Shown here: positions 7,980 to 16,273 of the stretch, piece after piece | How the letters are laid out: every line of letters begins with the position of its first letter | Numbering within the stretch: the first letter of the stretch is position 1 | NCBI GenBank assembly: GCA_029240015.1 | Contig: JARBTU010000004.1 | Span: 1-20,362 of the forward strand | Length of the DNA: 20,362 nucleotides | Origin: Oscillospiraceae bacterium | GTDB taxonomy: Bacteria > Bacillota > Clostridia > Oscillospirales > Ruminococcaceae | Direction: 5' to 3' | Made by a program: the position numbers and the translations under genes | The notes under the pieces: model-generated | Databases searched by the model: none | Told to the model about the DNA's origin: nothing | The model's input: only the letters and a program-made list of their open reading frames with translations

Positions 7980-9197
7980 GTGAATACGACTTTGGTTAAA
8001 GTGATTTCGGGGATTATGGCAATGTTTATATTGTCTTATGTTGGATATCAAGTTTATCAACATATTTATTCCCCTTACAAAACCGAAACGGTATTTGAAA
8101 ATGTTGCATCTGATTCGGTTGACGCAAAAGGAATCATGTTCCGCGATGAAAAAATTATTAAGAAAACCAAAGACGGTGTTATTAAGTATTCTTACTTAAA
8201 CGGTTCCAAGGTAGCGAAGAGTTCCGCTGTTGCGGTTGTGTATGAAAAAACACAGGATGTTACCAATCAGTATTTAATCAAACAAATTGAAAAAGAACTG
8301 AATATTCTTAATGAGTCTCAAAATCAGGCTATTTCGGTTACGGGACAGACGGAAGCCATTACAAAACAAATCAATGATAAATATCTTCAGCTTGTCACTC
8401 AAATTGAATCGGGAGCTCTTCAAGATTTCGAAGATACAACGTTCAGTATGCTGAACTCACTCAATAAAAAACAGCTTGCTATTGGGAAAGTAAAGAATTT
8501 CAGCAAAAGAATCAATCAGTTGAAAGCACAAAAAAAACTTCTTGAAGAAGAGATTTCATCAGAGCCTGTTGCGATTAAGACGCCGGTGGCAGGTTTTTTT
8601 GTCGACGGAACGGACGGATTTGAGGGTGTTACAACCATTAAGGCTGTCAACTCATTAACCATGGAAGATTTTAACCGGATGTATAAGATACACACTTTAA
8701 AAGATGATCAGGCATTGGGAAAAATCATTACGAGTTATGAATGGAAGTTTGCCGTTGCAGTGGACAACAAAGACCTTGTTAAATTCAAAAAGGGTTACAA
8801 CGTCGGGCTTACCTTTTCCTCTATTTCGGATAAGGAAATCGATGTGATGGTTGACAGCATTAACACTGAAAAAGACGTTGACATGAGTACGGTAGTTCTT
8901 AAAAGTGATTTGATGAGCGATGAACTCTCCACCATCAGAACTGACAATGTGAAAATTAATTTTAAAAACAACAGAGGACTTAAAATACAAAAGGAAGCGT
9001 TAAGAATCGTGAACGGCAAAAAAGGCGTTTATCGTGCTTTTGGCGGCGAAATGCAATTTAAGCAGGTCGATGTTGTTTTTGAAACAGAGGACTTTATTTT
9101 GAGTGCCCTCCATCCTGAGGATTCAGCATATGTACAGCTATATGATGATGTGATTATAAAAGGGAAGGATTTATATGATAAGAAGCCAATCAAATAA
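7980..9197 (+). CDS. Membrane-anchored HlyD-like protein of unknown function
   Basis: The 405-residue protein starts with one hydrophobic segment at about 5-27, so it is probably anchored with most of the chain outside the cell. A lipoyl/barrel-sandwich-like part (around VIKYSYLNGSKV), a helical hairpin or coiled coil at about 95-195, and a second half-barrel (around PVAGFFVDG) give the layout of HlyD-type adaptor proteins. No transporter gene is next to it, so a secretion role is not supported here. Proteins of this kind occur next to yggS/ylmE and sepF in Clostridia, which suggests a link to envelope or division, but the function is unknown. The GTG start has GAGGGGG (7964-7970) nine bases upstream. 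An ATG at 7976 is better spaced but stops after seven codons in another frame. The end overlaps the next gene by 23 bases. Confidence 0.75.
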   Translation: MNTTLVKVISGIMAMFILSYVGYQVYQHIYSPYKTETVFENVASDSVDAKGIMFRDEKIIKKTKDGVIKYSYLNGSKVAKSSAVAVVYEKTQDVTNQYLIKQIEKELNILNESQNQAISVTGQTEAITKQINDKYLQLVTQIESGALQDFEDTTFSMLNSLNKKQLAIGKVKNFSKRINQLKAQKKLLEEEISSEPVAIKTPVAGFFVDGTDGFEGVTTIKAVNSLTMEDFNRMYKIHTLKDDQALGKIITSYEWKFAVAVDNKDLVKFKKGYNVGLTFSSISDKEIDVMVDSINTEKDVDMSTVVLKSDLMSDELSTIRTDNVKINFKNNRGLKIQKEALRIVNGKKGVYRAFGGEMQFKQVDVVFETEDFILSALHPEDSAYVQLYDDVIIKGKDLYDKKPIK

Positions 9198-9885
9198 TGA
9201 TCTTTTAGAATCTATCAAACATAATATTGATGTTATAAAGCAAAACGTCGCAGAGGCTGCGGAGCAGTCCTCAAGAAGCACGGAAGATATAAAAATCATG
9301 GCTGTAACCAAAACAGTTCCCTTTGAGCAGGTCAATATCGCCATATCGCAGGGGATATCCCTTTTGGGTGAAAACAGGGTTCAAGAGTTAATATCAAAAT
9401 ATGATTTTTATAACGTCAAGCAAGATAATATCCATTTCATCGGTCATTTGCAGACCAATAAAATCAAGTATATCATAGACAAAGTGTGCATGGTGGAGTC
9501 AGTGGACAGTATTAAACTTGCGGAAGAACTGAACAAGCAAGCAAAGAAACACAACAAAATGTTGGATGTTCTTATAGAAGTGAATATTGGGCAGGAGCTT
9601 TCCAAGTCGGGTGTTGGACCGGAGGATTTGGAAGAATTCTTAAAAAACCTGTCAACCTTTGAAAGTTTGAGTATCCAAGGGTTGATGACGATTCCTCCAG
9701 TTGAGAAAAATGATTATTTTTTTTCAAAAATGCATCAGTTGTTTGTTGACATAAAGGATAAAAACGTAGATAATGTAAATATGAGTGTTTTGTCGATGGG
9801 AATGTCGGCGGATTATGAAAAAGCAATCAAACACGGGTCGAATATTGTAAGAATCGGAACAGCTATGTTCGGAACAAGAAAATAA
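9175..9885 (+). CDS. yggS: YggS/YlmE family PLP-binding protein
   Basis: This 236-residue protein is the single-domain alanine-racemase-fold protein (PLPBP, YggS; YlmE in B. subtilis) that binds pyridoxal 5'-phosphate and affects its homeostasis; it has no well-established catalytic reaction. The PLP lysine is K46 in IMAVTKTVP. Other family motifs are GENRVQEL from residue 65, HFIGHLQTNK, SMGMSADYEKAI and VRIGTAMFG at the C-terminus. The ATG at 9175 lies inside the end of the HlyD-like gene (23-base overlap) with GGAAGGA (9163-9169) five bases upstream, which suggests translational coupling. Its place before sepF matches B. subtilis ylmE-ylmF. Confidence 0.95.
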   Translation: MIRSQSNNDLLESIKHNIDVIKQNVAEAAEQSSRSTEDIKIMAVTKTVPFEQVNIAISQGISLLGENRVQELISKYDFYNVKQDNIHFIGHLQTNKIKYIIDKVCMVESVDSIKLAEELNKQAKKHNKMLDVLIEVNIGQELSKSGVGPEDLEEFLKNLSTFESLSIQGLMTIPPVEKNDYFFSKMHQLFVDIKDKNVDNVNMSVLSMGMSADYEKAIKHGSNIVRIGTAMFGTRK

Positions 9886-9901
9886 CGGGAGGAACAATTT
9901 T

Positions 9902-10345
9902 ATGAGTTTTATGGACAAGTTTAAGGTTATGGTCGGCGCTGCAGACGAAGAATATGACGATGACGACATGGATATAATCACAAAGCAGGAAGATTCTCAT
10001 GCGTTTAATTATAATGAAAGCGAAAATCCTTCAAGCAAAAAGAATAAGGTAGTCAACATTCATGCAACAACACAGCTTCAGGTGGTTTTGGTAAAACCTG
10101 AAAGATTTGAAGATGCCAGTTCGGTTGCGGATCATCTTAACACCAAAAGGACTGTTGTTTTGAACCTCGAGTCAACCAATAAGGAAGTTGCAAGAAGACT
10201 GGTAGACTTTTTAAGCGGCGTTGCTTATGCTAACAACGGACAGATTAAGAGAGTTGCAAACAGCACGTTTATTATTACCCCATATAACGTAGACATTATG
10301 GGTGATTTACTTGATGAACTTGAAAGTAATGGAGTTTATTTCTAA
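9902..10345 (+). CDS. sepF: Cell division protein SepF
   Basis: SepF anchors FtsZ filaments to the membrane and helps septum assembly in Gram-positive bacteria. The 147-residue protein has the expected order. An N-terminal amphipathic membrane-targeting helix (MSFMDKFKVMVG) is followed by an acidic, disordered linker with a run of Asp around 18-23. The globular SepF core runs from about residue 50 to the end and includes VVLVKPERFED and the FLSGVAYANNG segment. The ATG has GGGAGGA (9887-9893) eight bases upstream and lies 16 bases after yggS. Only five bases separate its stop from ylmH; ylmG, which sits between them in B. subtilis, is missing. Confidence 0.96.
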   Translation: MSFMDKFKVMVGAADEEYDDDDMDIITKQEDSHAFNYNESENPSSKKNKVVNIHATTQLQVVLVKPERFEDASSVADHLNTKRTVVLNLESTNKEVARRLVDFLSGVAYANNGQIKRVANSTFIITPYNVDIMGDLLDELESNGVYF

Positions 10346-10350
10346 GCTTT

Positions 10351-11118
10351 ATGAATTATGGTACCGGATTCCAAAACGAGCAGAATGAGATATTCACTGC
10401 AAAAATAAAAGATTTATTTGACTTATCAAACTATAAGAACATGGTGAAGTTTTCACACTTTCTTGATGAAAAGCAATCGTTTGTTGCGGAGCAAATTGCG
10501 AATACAAGAAAAGAGCAGTTTTTGTTGTTTGGTGGATATGATGGTGCAAAAAGAAAAATGCTTGGTGTTTTCCCCGATTATATGGAGCCCAATTCAAGTA
10601 AATTCCCTTTTTCTGCAATCTGTATTCAGTATAAGAAAGAGTATGGACTTACTCACCGTGACTTTTTGGGCACATTGATGGCTCTTCAAATCAAGCGAGA
10701 GCTTATAGGGGATATTTTAGTTGATGAAGGGAAGACGATTATCTTCATCAGCGATACTGCAAAGCCGCTTGTGATGAATGAGGTCAAAAAAATCGGGCGT
10801 GTCGGAGTTGAAATTACCGAACCGATCGGCGAAAAATTTTGTGCTAAGGATCATTTTGCTGAAATCAAAGGGACAGTTGCGTCCTTAAGGCTGGATTGTA
10901 TCGTTTCTTTGCTGACGGGAAAGAGCAGGGAAAAGTCCGCTTTGCTTATTAAGAGCGGAGTGGTTATGGTTAATTATTCTGAGACGCAGGGCGTCAGTTT
11001 ATCATTACATACGGATGACATCATTGCTATAAGAGGTTATGGTAAGTTTATCGTGACAGATGACATCAAACCTACGAAAAAAGACCGGCTACATGTGGTT
11101 GTAAAGAAATATGTTTAG
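10351..11118 (+). CDS. ylmH: YlmH family S4-domain RNA-binding protein
   Basis: The 255-residue protein has the YlmH layout. Its N-terminal region of about 170 residues includes PDYMEPNSS and FPFSAICIQY. An S4 RNA-binding domain at about 179-240 includes SREKSALLIKSGVVMVN and DDIIAIRGYGKFIV. B. subtilis YlmH sits in the division cluster and has been linked to ribosome-associated quality control; a role here is inferred from family membership. The ATG is only five bases after the sepF stop and has no clear ribosome binding site; the nearest GGAG (10331-10334) is 16 bases away. Translation is therefore probably coupled to sepF. A start further in cannot be excluded. The stop codon overlaps the divIVA ribosome binding site. 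Confidence 0.9.
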   Translation: MNYGTGFQNEQNEIFTAKIKDLFDLSNYKNMVKFSHFLDEKQSFVAEQIANTRKEQFLLFGGYDGAKRKMLGVFPDYMEPNSSKFPFSAICIQYKKEYGLTHRDFLGTLMALQIKRELIGDILVDEGKTIIFISDTAKPLVMNEVKKIGRVGVEITEPIGEKFCAKDHFAEIKGTVASLRLDCIVSLLTGKSREKSALLIKSGVVMVNYSETQGVSLSLHTDDIIAIRGYGKFIVTDDIKPTKKDRLHVVVKKYV

Positions 11119-11129
11119 GGGGTTAAGCT

Positions 11130-11855
11130 TTGAATTTGCATGACATAACGGGGAAAAAGTTTGAAAAATCCGCCTTTGGATTTAAACCGGAGGACGTTGA
11201 ACATCATCTGCAAAAAGTTGCTGATTATGTTGAGAGTCTTGAAGGCGAAAAGCAGGTTCTTGAGAAAAAGATCCAAATATTAGCAGAAAAAATTGAAGAG
11301 TATCGCAAAGATGAAAATAGCATAAGAGAAGCTTTGGTAGGCGCCCAGCGCCTTAGCCAAAATGTTGTGAATGAGTCGAATGATAAGGCAGAAACAATAT
11401 TAAGTGAGGCTAGTAAGAAAGCCGAAGAAATCTTAAAATCGGCACAGGAAAAAGCTGATAAAGTAGTGGGAAATACAAAATCTCAAATAGAAAAAGAAGA
11501 AAAAACATTGCTTAAGATGAAAAAAGAAGTTTCAAGCTTTAAGTCTAAGCTATTGTCTATTTATAAAGCGCATCTTGACTTAGTTACGGCTCTTCCTGAA
11601 GTGGAAGAACAAAAGGAACCCGAACAAGCGCAAGCTGAGTCTCCTGCACAGGAAGAGAAACCACAAGAAGCTTCGGATGAGATTAAAGAAGAACCAAAGG
11701 AAGAGGTTTCGAAAGAGGAACAGCCATCATCGGTGAAAGAGAAAACGCCGTTTATTGTGACAATTGGGGATTCAAATACAAAAAGAGAACCGGAAAAAAC
11801 ATTCGAATCCAAGTTTGGAGAATTAAAATTTGGCAAGAATTTTAAAAGGGATTAA
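11130..11855 (+). CDS. divIVA: DivIVA-like cell division/polarity protein
   Basis: DivIVA proteins form coiled-coil assemblies at curved membranes (septa and poles) and recruit division and wall-synthesis partners. The 241-residue protein begins with the DivIVA N-domain: DITGKKFEKSAFGF followed by EDVEHHLQKV, matching the family's crossed membrane-binding loop and first coil. At the loop, A15-F16 align with the Phe-Arg pair of B. subtilis DivIVA. A long coiled coil runs to about 150. A Glu/Pro-rich disordered segment then fills about 155-205, and the protein ends with FGELKFGKNF at 229-238. The start is TTG 11130, with AGGGGG (11117-11122) overlapping the ylmH stop seven bases upstream. It precedes ileS by 26 bases, as in B. 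subtilis gene order. Confidence 0.9.
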   Translation: MNLHDITGKKFEKSAFGFKPEDVEHHLQKVADYVESLEGEKQVLEKKIQILAEKIEEYRKDENSIREALVGAQRLSQNVVNESNDKAETILSEASKKAEEILKSAQEKADKVVGNTKSQIEKEEKTLLKMKKEVSSFKSKLLSIYKAHLDLVTALPEVEEQKEPEQAQAESPAQEEKPQEASDEIKEEPKEEVSKEEQPSSVKEKTPFIVTIGDSNTKREPEKTFESKFGELKFGKNFKRD

Positions 11856-11881
11856 CGAATTTTTGAGGAGAGTATAATTGA

Positions 11882-14668
11882 ATGGCACAGGATTATAACA
11901 AAACATTGAACCTACCTAAGACTGACTTTCAGATGAGAGCCGGTCTTCCGCAGCGTGAACCGGAAAAGTTCAAAGAACTTGAGGATGACCGCGTCTATTA
12001 TAAAATGATCGAAAAGAACGAAGGAAAGCCGGTATATATTCTGCATGACGGGCCTCCGTATGCGAACGGAGATATCCACTTGGGGACGGCGCTTAACAAA
12101 GTGTTGAAAGACATTATTGTAAAGCAAAAAAACATGTCTGGATTCAAGGCTCCTTATGTTCCGGGTTGGGATACGCATGGGTTGCCGATTGAGCTTAAAG
12201 CAATGAAAAAAGTTGGCATTGACAAGAATCAAGTTTCGGCTGTTGAGCTTCGCCGTCACTGCCGTGATTTTGCTTTGGGTTATATGGCTAATCAGCGTGA
12301 CCAATTCAAGCGGTTGGGTGTTATGGGTGATTTTGATAATCCTTATTTGACGTTAAAGCCTGAATTTGAAGCAAAGCAGATCGAAATATTTGGCGAGATG
12401 GCGAAAAAAGGCTATATTTATAAAGGGTTAAAGCCTGTTTACTGGTGCCCCGAATGTTCCACTGCACTTGCAGAAGCAGAGATTGAATATGCTGAAGACC
12501 CTTGCCATTCAATATATGTTAAATTTAATGTGACAGATGATAAAGGCATTTTTTCGAAACTTGGTGTTGATGCGTCCAAAGTTTATTTCGTGATTTGGAC
12601 AACCACAACATGGACGCTCCCTGGGAACGTTGCAATTTGCCTCGGACCCGATTATGAATATACGCTTGTTAAAAACGGCGATGAATATTATGTCATGGCA
12701 GTTGAACTCGTTAAAGCATCCATGGATGCTGCTGGAGTTTCTGATTATGAAACCATAGGTTCTTTTAAGGGAAAAGAGCTTGAATATATAAGCACACAGC
12801 ACCCGTTTATTGACCGTAAGTCTCTTGTGATTATTGGTGACCATGTTACGCTTGAAAGCGGTACGGGATGTGTTCATACTGCACCGGGACACGGTGTGGA
12901 AGACTTTGAGGTGTGTAAAAATTATAAGGAATTAGAGATTGTTGTTCCTGTGGACTCAGAAGGCAAGCTAACTGAACTTGCAGGAGAATTTAAGGGACTC
13001 ACTACTTCCGATGCCAACAAAGCAATTGCAAAAAAACTGGAAGAGAACGGAAGTTTACTCGCAATACAAAAGATTATTCACCAATACCCTCACTGCTGGC
13101 GTTGTAAAGACCCAGTTTTGTTCCGTGCAACAGAGCAATGGTTTTGTTCTATTGAAGGGTTTAAAGAAGACGCCATTAAAGCAATTGAAACGGTACAGTG
13201 GATTCCTGAATGGGGCGAGGAACGCACCAAAGGAATGGTTCGCGACCGAAGCGACTGGTGCATTTCCAGACAAAGAACATGGGGTGTTCCGATTCCAATT
13301 CTTTATTGCAACGATTGTAACAAACCGATTATTAATGATGAAACGATACAGGCTATTTCTGAACTGTTCCGTAAAGAAGGTTCGGATGCGTGGTATGTGA
13401 AAGCACCTTCCGAGTTTATTCCGTCAAGCGTTCACTGTGAATGCGGATGCGGCGAATTTACAAAAGAGATGGACATCATGGACGTTTGGTTCGACAGTGG
13501 GGTAAGTCATGCCGCTGTTTTGAGAGAGAGAGCAGAGCTAAGCTGGCCTGCTGATTTGTATCTTGAAGGAGCGGACCAATACAGAGGATGGTTCCAGTCG
13601 TCCTTATTAACATCTGTTGCGACCAATGGGAATGCACCTTACAAGGCAGTTTGTACACATGGCTGGGTTGTGGACGGTGAGGGCAAAAAGATGTCCAAAT
13701 CGTTGGGCAACGGCATAGAAGCCAGCGAAATTGTAGATCAATACGGTGCGGATATTCTTCGCTTGTGGGTTGCTTCCAGTGACTATCATGCAGACATAAG
13801 GATTTCGAAAGATATTTTAAAACAGCTTTCGGAAGGATATAGAAAAATCAGAAATACAGCTAAGTATATTTTGGGCAATCTTGACGGGTTTGACCCAAAC
13901 AAACATATGGTGTCCATAGATAAGTTGCCGGAACTTGACAAATGGGCGTTAATGAAACTGGATTCACTCATTCAGAGAGCGGCGAAAGCCTATGATGAGC
14001 TTGATTTCCATATTGTTTATCGTTCCGTTTACAATTTCTGTGTTGTAGACATGTCAAACTTCTATTTGGATATTATTAAAGACCGCTTGTATTGTGAAAA
14101 AGCAGATAGCGAGGAAAGAAAAGCGGCCCAAACAGCAATGTACAAGATTTTGGACGCGCTTACCAAAATTATAGCTCCGATTCTTGCGTTTACCTCTCAG
14201 GAAATTTGGGAATATATGCCGCATCTTGAAACGGATGATAAAGAAAATATTTTATTCAACCAAATGCCTGCGTCATCGGGAATTAAAGTAGATGATGAGT
14301 TCGTTTCAAAATGGGATAAAATATACAATATTCGTGAAGACGTGAAGAAAGCACTTGAAATCAAACGTACCAACAAAGAAATCAAGGCGTCGCTTGAGGC
14401 AAAGGTTATTTTATATTGTGATGGTGAACTTTTTGACTTTGTGAGCGAGAATAAACATGAACTTGCTACGGTGCTAATCGTTTCTCAAGTTGAAGTTACA
14501 AAATCACAAGAGGGAGAGTTCACAGGGGACTTTGAAGGTCTTTCGGTTTCTGTCATGGCAGCAGATGGAGAAAAATGTGAACGTTGCTGGATTTTCAGCG
14601 AGACAGTTGGGATGGATTCAGAACATCCAACATTATGTGATCGCTGTGCTTCGGTTATGAAAGACTAA
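11882..14668 (+). CDS. ileS: Isoleucyl-tRNA synthetase
   Basis: IleRS charges tRNA-Ile with isoleucine and edits mischarged valine. The 928-residue class I enzyme has the HIGH-type motif HLGT at 66-69 and KMSKS at 603-607. The CP1 editing domain has a Thr-rich strand WTTTTWTLPGN at about 239-249 and GTGCVHTAPGHG. A C-terminal zinc site is formed by C899, C902, C919 and C922. The canonical HLGT and the terminal zinc finger fit the ordinary bacterial IleRS1 type, not the mupirocin-resistant IleRS2 type. The ATG has GAGGAGAG (11865-11872) nine bases upstream. Only 26 bases separate it from divIVA, leaving no space for the T-box leader that often regulates ileS in Firmicutes. Confidence 0.98.
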   Translation: MAQDYNKTLNLPKTDFQMRAGLPQREPEKFKELEDDRVYYKMIEKNEGKPVYILHDGPPYANGDIHLGTALNKVLKDIIVKQKNMSGFKAPYVPGWDTHGLPIELKAMKKVGIDKNQVSAVELRRHCRDFALGYMANQRDQFKRLGVMGDFDNPYLTLKPEFEAKQIEIFGEMAKKGYIYKGLKPVYWCPECSTALAEAEIEYAEDPCHSIYVKFNVTDDKGIFSKLGVDASKVYFVIWTTTTWTLPGNVAICLGPDYEYTLVKNGDEYYVMAVELVKASMDAAGVSDYETIGSFKGKELEYISTQHPFIDRKSLVIIGDHVTLESGTGCVHTAPGHGVEDFEVCKNYKELEIVVPVDSEGKLTELAGEFKGLTTSDANKAIAKKLEENGSLLAIQKIIHQYPHCWRCKDPVLFRATEQWFCSIEGFKEDAIKAIETVQWIPEWGEERTKGMVRDRSDWCISRQRTWGVPIPILYCNDCNKPIINDETIQAISELFRKEGSDAWYVKAPSEFIPSSVHCECGCGEFTKEMDIMDVWFDSGVSHAAVLRERAELSWPADLYLEGADQYRGWFQSSLLTSVATNGNAPYKAVCTHGWVVDGEGKKMSKSLGNGIEASEIVDQYGADILRLWVASSDYHADIRISKDILKQLSEGYRKIRNTAKYILGNLDGFDPNKHMVSIDKLPELDKWALMKLDSLIQRAAKAYDELDFHIVYRSVYNFCVVDMSNFYLDIIKDRLYCEKADSEERKAAQTAMYKILDALTKIIAPILAFTSQEIWEYMPHLETDDKENILFNQMPASSGIKVDDEFVSKWDKIYNIREDVKKALEIKRTNKEIKASLEAKVILYCDGELFDFVSENKHELATVLIVSQVEVTKSQEGEFTGDFEGLSVSVMAADGEKCERCWIFSETVGMDSEHPTLCDRCASVMKD

Positions 14669-14680
14669 TATAAAAATGAT

Positions 14681-14709
14681 GTTGCCGTAGTGAATTAAAC
14701 TGCGGCAAC
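14681..14709 (+). terminator. Hairpin after ileS, probable weak terminator
   Basis: GTTGCCGTAG (14681-14690) pairs with CTGCGGCAAC (14700-14709), with one G-U pair, in a 10-base-pair stem with a 9-base loop. The tail (TTGTTGTGTAATTTC) is rich in T but has no unbroken T run, so termination may be only partial. The stem begins 13 bases after the ileS stop. It marks the likely end of the division-cluster transcript. Confidence 0.5.
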
Positions 14710-14794
14710 TTGTTGTGTAATTTCTAAAAATATAGGCATATCATTTCTTATGATTACTTTTGTTGATAAAATCTGCGAAACGGAGCTTATTATT

Positions 14795-15313
14795 ATGATG
14801 ATATATATTGCATTGGCATCTATCATCGCTTTGGCGGGGATTGACCAATACTTAAAATTTTTGGCAGTTCAGAATCTTTCCAATCAGGCAACAGTTCCTT
14901 TGATAAAAAACGTTTTGCACCTTACCTATTTAGAGAATGAAGGTGCTGCGTTCGGAAGCATGAAAGGGCAGCAATGGATATTGATTGGGGTAACTCTCGC
15001 CGTCATTGCTGTGGCGATCTTCTTTATTCTGAACAGAAAAATTAAAAATAATTTTTTGCTGTTTTCTATTTCCATCGTGATTGCGGGAGGAATAGGGAAC
15101 TTGATTGACCGCATTTTCAGACATTATGTCATTGACTATATTGATGTGCGTTTTCCGCACTTTGCTGTGTTCAACTTTGCGGACTGCTGTGTGGTAGTGG
15201 GAACTATTTTGATTCTTTTCTATCTTTTGGTGTTGGAACCGAGAGCAAATAAAAAAGATAAAGAAGACAAAGTGATCTCTGATTTAGGGAGCGAGACTGT
15301 GAATGCAGAGTAG
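14795..15313 (+). CDS. lspA: Lipoprotein signal peptidase LspA
   Basis: LspA is the membrane aspartyl protease (signal peptidase II) that removes signal peptides from diacylglyceryl-modified prolipoproteins. The 172-residue protein has four hydrophobic segments. The catalytic aspartates are D105 in GNLIDR and D130 in FNFADC, and the ENEGAAFG segment of the family is present. I start at ATG 14795, where GGAG (14782-14785) lies nine bases upstream and the protein begins directly with the first membrane segment. An in-frame ATG at 14750 would add 15 polar residues and has no convincing ribosome binding site. The C-terminal tail after the last membrane helix is charged. The end overlaps the next gene by 11 bases. 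Confidence 0.96.
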   Translation: MMIYIALASIIALAGIDQYLKFLAVQNLSNQATVPLIKNVLHLTYLENEGAAFGSMKGQQWILIGVTLAVIAVAIFFILNRKIKNNFLLFSISIVIAGGIGNLIDRIFRHYVIDYIDVRFPHFAVFNFADCCVVVGTILILFYLLVLEPRANKKDKEDKVISDLGSETVNAE

Positions 15314-16217
15314 TGAGAAATTCTTGGTTGAAGATCGAGACGTTGGGACACGACTGGACAAACTTCTATCTCAAAAATTTCCTGAAAAGACAAGGTCATC
15401 GCTTCAGAAAATAATTGAGGATGGCGGAGTAGCTGTTAAGGGCGAAATCGCAAACAAAAATTATAAGCTTCGTTTTGGGGATGAGGTTGAGATTACACTC
15501 CCTAATGTGGTCGAGCTGGATGTAAAGCCACAGGATATTCCACTTGATATTGTTTATGAAGACAACGACTTGTTGGTAATCAATAAGCAAAAGGGTATGG
15601 TGGTTCATCCTGCCGCAGGGAATTTTGATGGAACACTCGTCAATGCTTTGCTCTATCACTGCAAAGACAGCCTTTCGGGTATAAACGGGGTCATCAGACC
15701 TGGGATTGTTCATCGGATTGACAAAGACACAAGCGGTTTGCTGGTGGTTGCCAAAAATGATGTTGCTCATGTTTCACTTGCTGCGCAAATCAAAGAGCAT
15801 TCTTTTACAAGAACATATGAAGCCGTTGTTCATTCTGTAGTCAAGAAAGACAGCGGGGAAATTGACGCGCCAATTGGGCGGGCAATGAATGACCGAAAAA
15901 AAATGTGTGTGACAGAGCGAAACGCCAAACATGCGGTGACACACTTTGAAGTGATAAAAAGATATGAAAAATTTACGCATATAAAACTAAGGCTTGAAAC
16001 GGGGAGAACCCACCAAATCAGAGTGCATATGGCTTATATGGGTTATCCTGTTGCAGGGGACGAGGTGTATGGCCCCAAGAAAGCGATTAAATCTTTGAAT
16101 GGGCAGTGTTTACACGCCAAAACAATCGGGTTTATTCATCCTGTAACCGGCGAATACATGCATTTTGAAAGTGAGCTTCCGGCATATTTTACCTCTTTTC
16201 TTAAAACATTGCACTAA
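15303..16217 (+). CDS. RluA/RluD family pseudouridine synthase
   Basis: This 304-residue enzyme converts uridine to pseudouridine in structured RNA, most likely 23S rRNA by analogy with RluD. It has an N-terminal S4 RNA-binding domain (about 14-75). The catalytic domain has the motif HRIDKDTSGLLVVAK, with the catalytic Asp at 140, and the conserved GRTHQIRVHM from residue 234. The position directly after lspA matches B. subtilis lspA-ylyB, which supports an RluD-like role. The exact target uridines cannot be told from sequence. The ATG at 15303 lies within the last codons of lspA, with AGGGAG (15286-15291) 11 bases upstream, so translation is probably coupled. Confidence 0.94.
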   Translation: MQSSEKFLVEDRDVGTRLDKLLSQKFPEKTRSSLQKIIEDGGVAVKGEIANKNYKLRFGDEVEITLPNVVELDVKPQDIPLDIVYEDNDLLVINKQKGMVVHPAAGNFDGTLVNALLYHCKDSLSGINGVIRPGIVHRIDKDTSGLLVVAKNDVAHVSLAAQIKEHSFTRTYEAVVHSVVKKDSGEIDAPIGRAMNDRKKMCVTERNAKHAVTHFEVIKRYEKFTHIKLRLETGRTHQIRVHMAYMGYPVAGDEVYGPKKAIKSLNGQCLHAKTIGFIHPVTGEYMHFESELPAYFTSFLKTLH

Positions 16218-16237
16218 GGAGAGATATATGATAAAAT
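16209..16237 (+). promoter_or_regulatory. Predicted promoter of the HAD phosphatase gene
   Basis: TTGCAC (16209-16214), inside the last codons of the preceding gene, and TAAAAT (16232-16237) have a 17-base spacer, with TGA forming an extended -10. The 15 bases ATGATAAAATATAAG (16228-16242) are identical to 87-101 in the predicted miaB promoter. Transcription would start near 16243, about 30 bases before the HAD start codon. Assignment rests on consensus only. Confidence 0.5.
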
Positions 16238-16273
16238 ATAAGGGTTGTGCCTAAGGCTTTTCGGAGGGATGAA

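Noticed and set aside
10343..11138. TAAGCTTT followed by (A)TGAATT at both the ylmH and divIVA starts
   Set aside because: Only eight bases plus a start codon are shared and the spacing to the start differs; chance is sufficient.
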